Shown in pieces: positions 6,023 through 6,957 of a DNA stretch of 6,957 nucleotides. Every line of letters begins with the position of its first letter. Within the stretch, counting starts at the first letter, position 1. A program made the translations under genes and the position numbers. This stretch comes from Thermoguttaceae bacterium (GTDB taxonomy: Bacteria > Planctomycetota > Planctomycetia > Pirellulales > Thermoguttaceae), in assembly GCA_028695865.1 (NCBI GenBank), contig JAQVID010000164.1, positions 1-6,957 on the forward strand. The letters run 5' to 3'. The notes under the pieces are model-generated. The model was given only the letters and a program-made list of their open reading frames with translations, had not been told where the DNA came from and did no database searches.

Positions 6023-6055
6023 AAAAGATTGATCGTAGATCGGCCAATATCTTTT
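6023..6055 (+). other. AT-rich inverted repeat ending in a short T-run
   Basis: AAAAGAT (6023-6029) pairs with ATCTTTT (6049-6055), and an inner GATC-GTA-GATC lies in the loop. The right arm ends in four T, which gives a terminator-like look, but the stem is AT-rich and weak. If it terminates, the promoter at 5859 would make a small RNA of about 160 nt. Confidence 0.25.
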
Positions 6056-6088
6056 CGTACACGTTAAAAAATTTTGACTGGGGAAAAA

Positions 6089-6196
6089 ATGAAGATCATC
6101 ATTGAACCAAATTTTACGGTAAAAGTTGTCGGTAAGGCGAAAAAACGGGTTGCGTTGCTCATTTATGGAATTTGTGCTTGGCGTACGTCCAAATAG
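6089..6196 (+). CDS. Possible 35-residue basic small protein
   Basis: ATG at 6089-6091 to TAG at 6194-6196, 35 residues. GGGGA at 6080-6084 ends four to five bases before the ATG and could serve as ribosome binding site. The N-terminal half (MKIIIEPNFTVKVVG) alternates hydrophobic and polar residues like a beta strand. A basic KAKKR (16-20) follows, then a hydrophobic patch (VALLIYGICAW, 21-31). It lies about 195 bases behind the strong promoter at 5859-5887, on the same strand as the secreted-protein gene 158 bp further on. No family was recognised. The ORF is short and could be fortuitous, although start, spacing and promoter are all in order. Confidence 0.4.
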   Translation: MKIIIEPNFTVKVVGKAKKRVALLIYGICAWRTSK

Positions 6197-6279
6197 CCTG
6201 AATTTTCCATATACCTAAGCACTCTGCCTGCCAATCATTTATTTGCACTCACTTTGTATATGACGACGAAGATGGTTCG

Positions 6280-6309
6280 TTGTCACACACACTATTGGCG
6301 CAATATTTG
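6280..6309 (+). promoter_or_regulatory. Weak promoter-like pair before the secreted-protein gene
   Basis: TTGTCA (6280-6285, five of six matches to TTGACA) is followed after 18 bases by TATTTG (6304-6309, three of six). It would give a leader of about 40 nt. The -10 box is poor, so the strong promoter at 5859 remains an alternative source of transcription. Confidence 0.2.
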
Positions 6310-6337
6310 TTCTGGTGGAATAACTTGTCATCAAAAC

Positions 6338-6342
6338 AGGAG
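6338..6342 (+). promoter_or_regulatory. Ribosome binding site for the secreted-protein gene
   Basis: AGGAG lies twelve bases before the ATG at 6355, slightly longer than usual. The in-frame second ATG at 6367 would be too far away, so 6355 is preferred. Confidence 0.5.
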
Positions 6343-6354
6343 ACATGTAAAGTT

Positions 6355-6957
6355 ATGCAAAAAATAATGAAAACATTTTGTTTATTGGTGTCCATGCTTG
6401 TATTATTTCAGGTTACTCCGGCGAAAGCGGATTTGGTCTGCGATGCCATTCGATCCGCCTGCAGACAGGCAGGAGTGAGTGAATGGATCAAAAAAGAAAT
6501 CAATGGCGGCCAACTGCTTGTCAATCCGTTTACCGCCGGAGAAGGAGTAAGAGGCATGTCTGAAATATCGATATTCCGAACAGAGCTTCTGAATGACTTG
6601 CAAAATGCGGGTATTACAATCTATTCACCCTTGACGGCAACCGCTCCGGCAAATACGCTCAAAGGTGAAATATCGATTCTGAGGTCGCGGGCAAGTCTGA
6701 CCAGCAAACTGGTCTTGACCTTGGGAAAATCAGCCACGAAGGAAGTTGTGGTCAAAGATCAAGGTGTAGCCGCCGTGCTTGCAGGGACCACCATTGTCAC
6801 CGAAGGACAGGATGGCAAAGATCTGATTGTCGAACAAAATGACGCGGTTAATTCATCGGGAGTCCGAATGTCTCAAGGGGAAGCGGGAACGGCGATCAAT
6901 GATACCACACTACCCGGAAGCCCGTATGAAGTTGCTGTTCTTGGTAAGGATGGCCAG
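6355..6957 (+). CDS. Secreted protein of unknown function, 3' end missing
   Basis: The frame is open from ATG 6355 through the window end, giving 201 residues without a stop. Residues 1-25 form a typical signal peptide: basic MQKIMK, hydrophobic core, then TPAKA with predicted cleavage after A25. The mature part begins DLVCDAIRSACRQAG. Residues about 69-121 (MSEISIFRTELLNDLQNAGI to TSKLVLTLG) suggest an alpha/beta fold like that of small periplasmic assembly-factor domains, with a helix ahead of a variable strand and a beta meander. This likeness is by pattern only. The visible end (about 189-201, GSPYEVAVLGKDG) looks like the start of another beta-rich domain. I do not recognise the family. 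The gene is divergent from the Trx-trypsin gene. Its product should be periplasmic, since no lipobox is seen. Confidence 0.75.
   Translation, partial: MQKIMKTFCLLVSMLVLFQVTPAKADLVCDAIRSACRQAGVSEWIKKEINGGQLLVNPFTAGEGVRGMSEISIFRTELLNDLQNAGITIYSPLTATAPANTLKGEISILRSRASLTSKLVLTLGKSATKEVVVKDQGVAAVLAGTTIVTEGQDGKDLIVEQNDAVNSSGVRMSQGEAGTAINDTTLPGSPYEVAVLGKDGQ

Larger units (their letters stand above)
5401..6354. other. Long divergent intergenic region
   Basis: About 950 bp separate the minus-strand Trx-trypsin gene from the plus-strand secreted-protein gene. No long ORF was found. The region holds a T7/G8 tract (5533-5552), a possible 54-codon minus-strand ORF (5569-5733) with an upstream -10-like box, an AT-rich stretch (about 5755-5890), a good plus-strand promoter (5859-5887) with a hairpin behind it, a second hairpin (6023-6055) and a possible 35-codon plus-strand ORF (6089-6196). 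Positions 6197-6354 show nothing clear apart from a weak promoter-like pair and the ribosome binding site of the next gene. No tRNA-like fold, riboswitch class or copy of the 100-bp repeat was recognised. Confidence 0.7.

Noticed and set aside
6260..6367. A 35-codon Cys/His-rich plus-strand frame overlapping the start of the secreted-protein gene
   Set aside because: The cysteines and histidines look zinc-finger-like, but there is no ribosome binding site. The frame runs through the ribosome binding site and start of the secreted-protein gene, so chance is more likely.

Overview
The window looks like a chromosomal segment of a Gram-negative bacterium of moderate G+C content, most likely a planctomycete. 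The Gram-negative call rests on an LptF/LptG-type permease. The planctomycete call is an inference from an HExxH putative peptidase of the DUF1570 kind with an N-terminal membrane anchor, a periplasmic thioredoxin-trypsin fusion, and roomy gene spacing. No rRNA, tRNA, transposase, phage gene or CRISPR array was recognised.

Layout from left to right: positions 1-199 hold two almost identical tandem copies of a 100-bp repeat. Four minus-strand genes follow in descending coordinates of transcription: a thioredoxin-trypsin fusion (3757-5400), a Nif3-like dinuclear-metal protein (2842-3693), an LptF/LptG permease (1422-2597) and a membrane-anchored zinc-peptidase-like protein (210-1199). Diverged single copies of the repeat sit in the gaps 2598-2841 and 1200-1421. 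All four copies have the same orientation, and each lies downstream of one minus-strand stop codon and upstream of the next minus-strand gene.

Positions 5401-6354 form a long divergent spacer of about 950 bp. It carries a near-consensus plus-strand promoter (5859-5887), an RNA hairpin in the predicted leader, a possible 35-codon gene (6089-6196), a possible 54-codon GTG-start minus-strand gene encoding a membrane peptide (5569-5733), and a T7/G8 homopolymer tract. From 6355 a plus-strand gene for a secreted protein runs off the right edge.

The four complete genes do not form an obvious pathway. Three products are envelope or exported proteins (permease, anchored peptidase-like protein, Trx-trypsin protein) and one is cytosolic (Nif3-like). 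The items most worth following are the interspersed repeat family, the Trx-trypsin fusion, and the two small unannotated ORFs with promoter-like signals in the divergent spacer.
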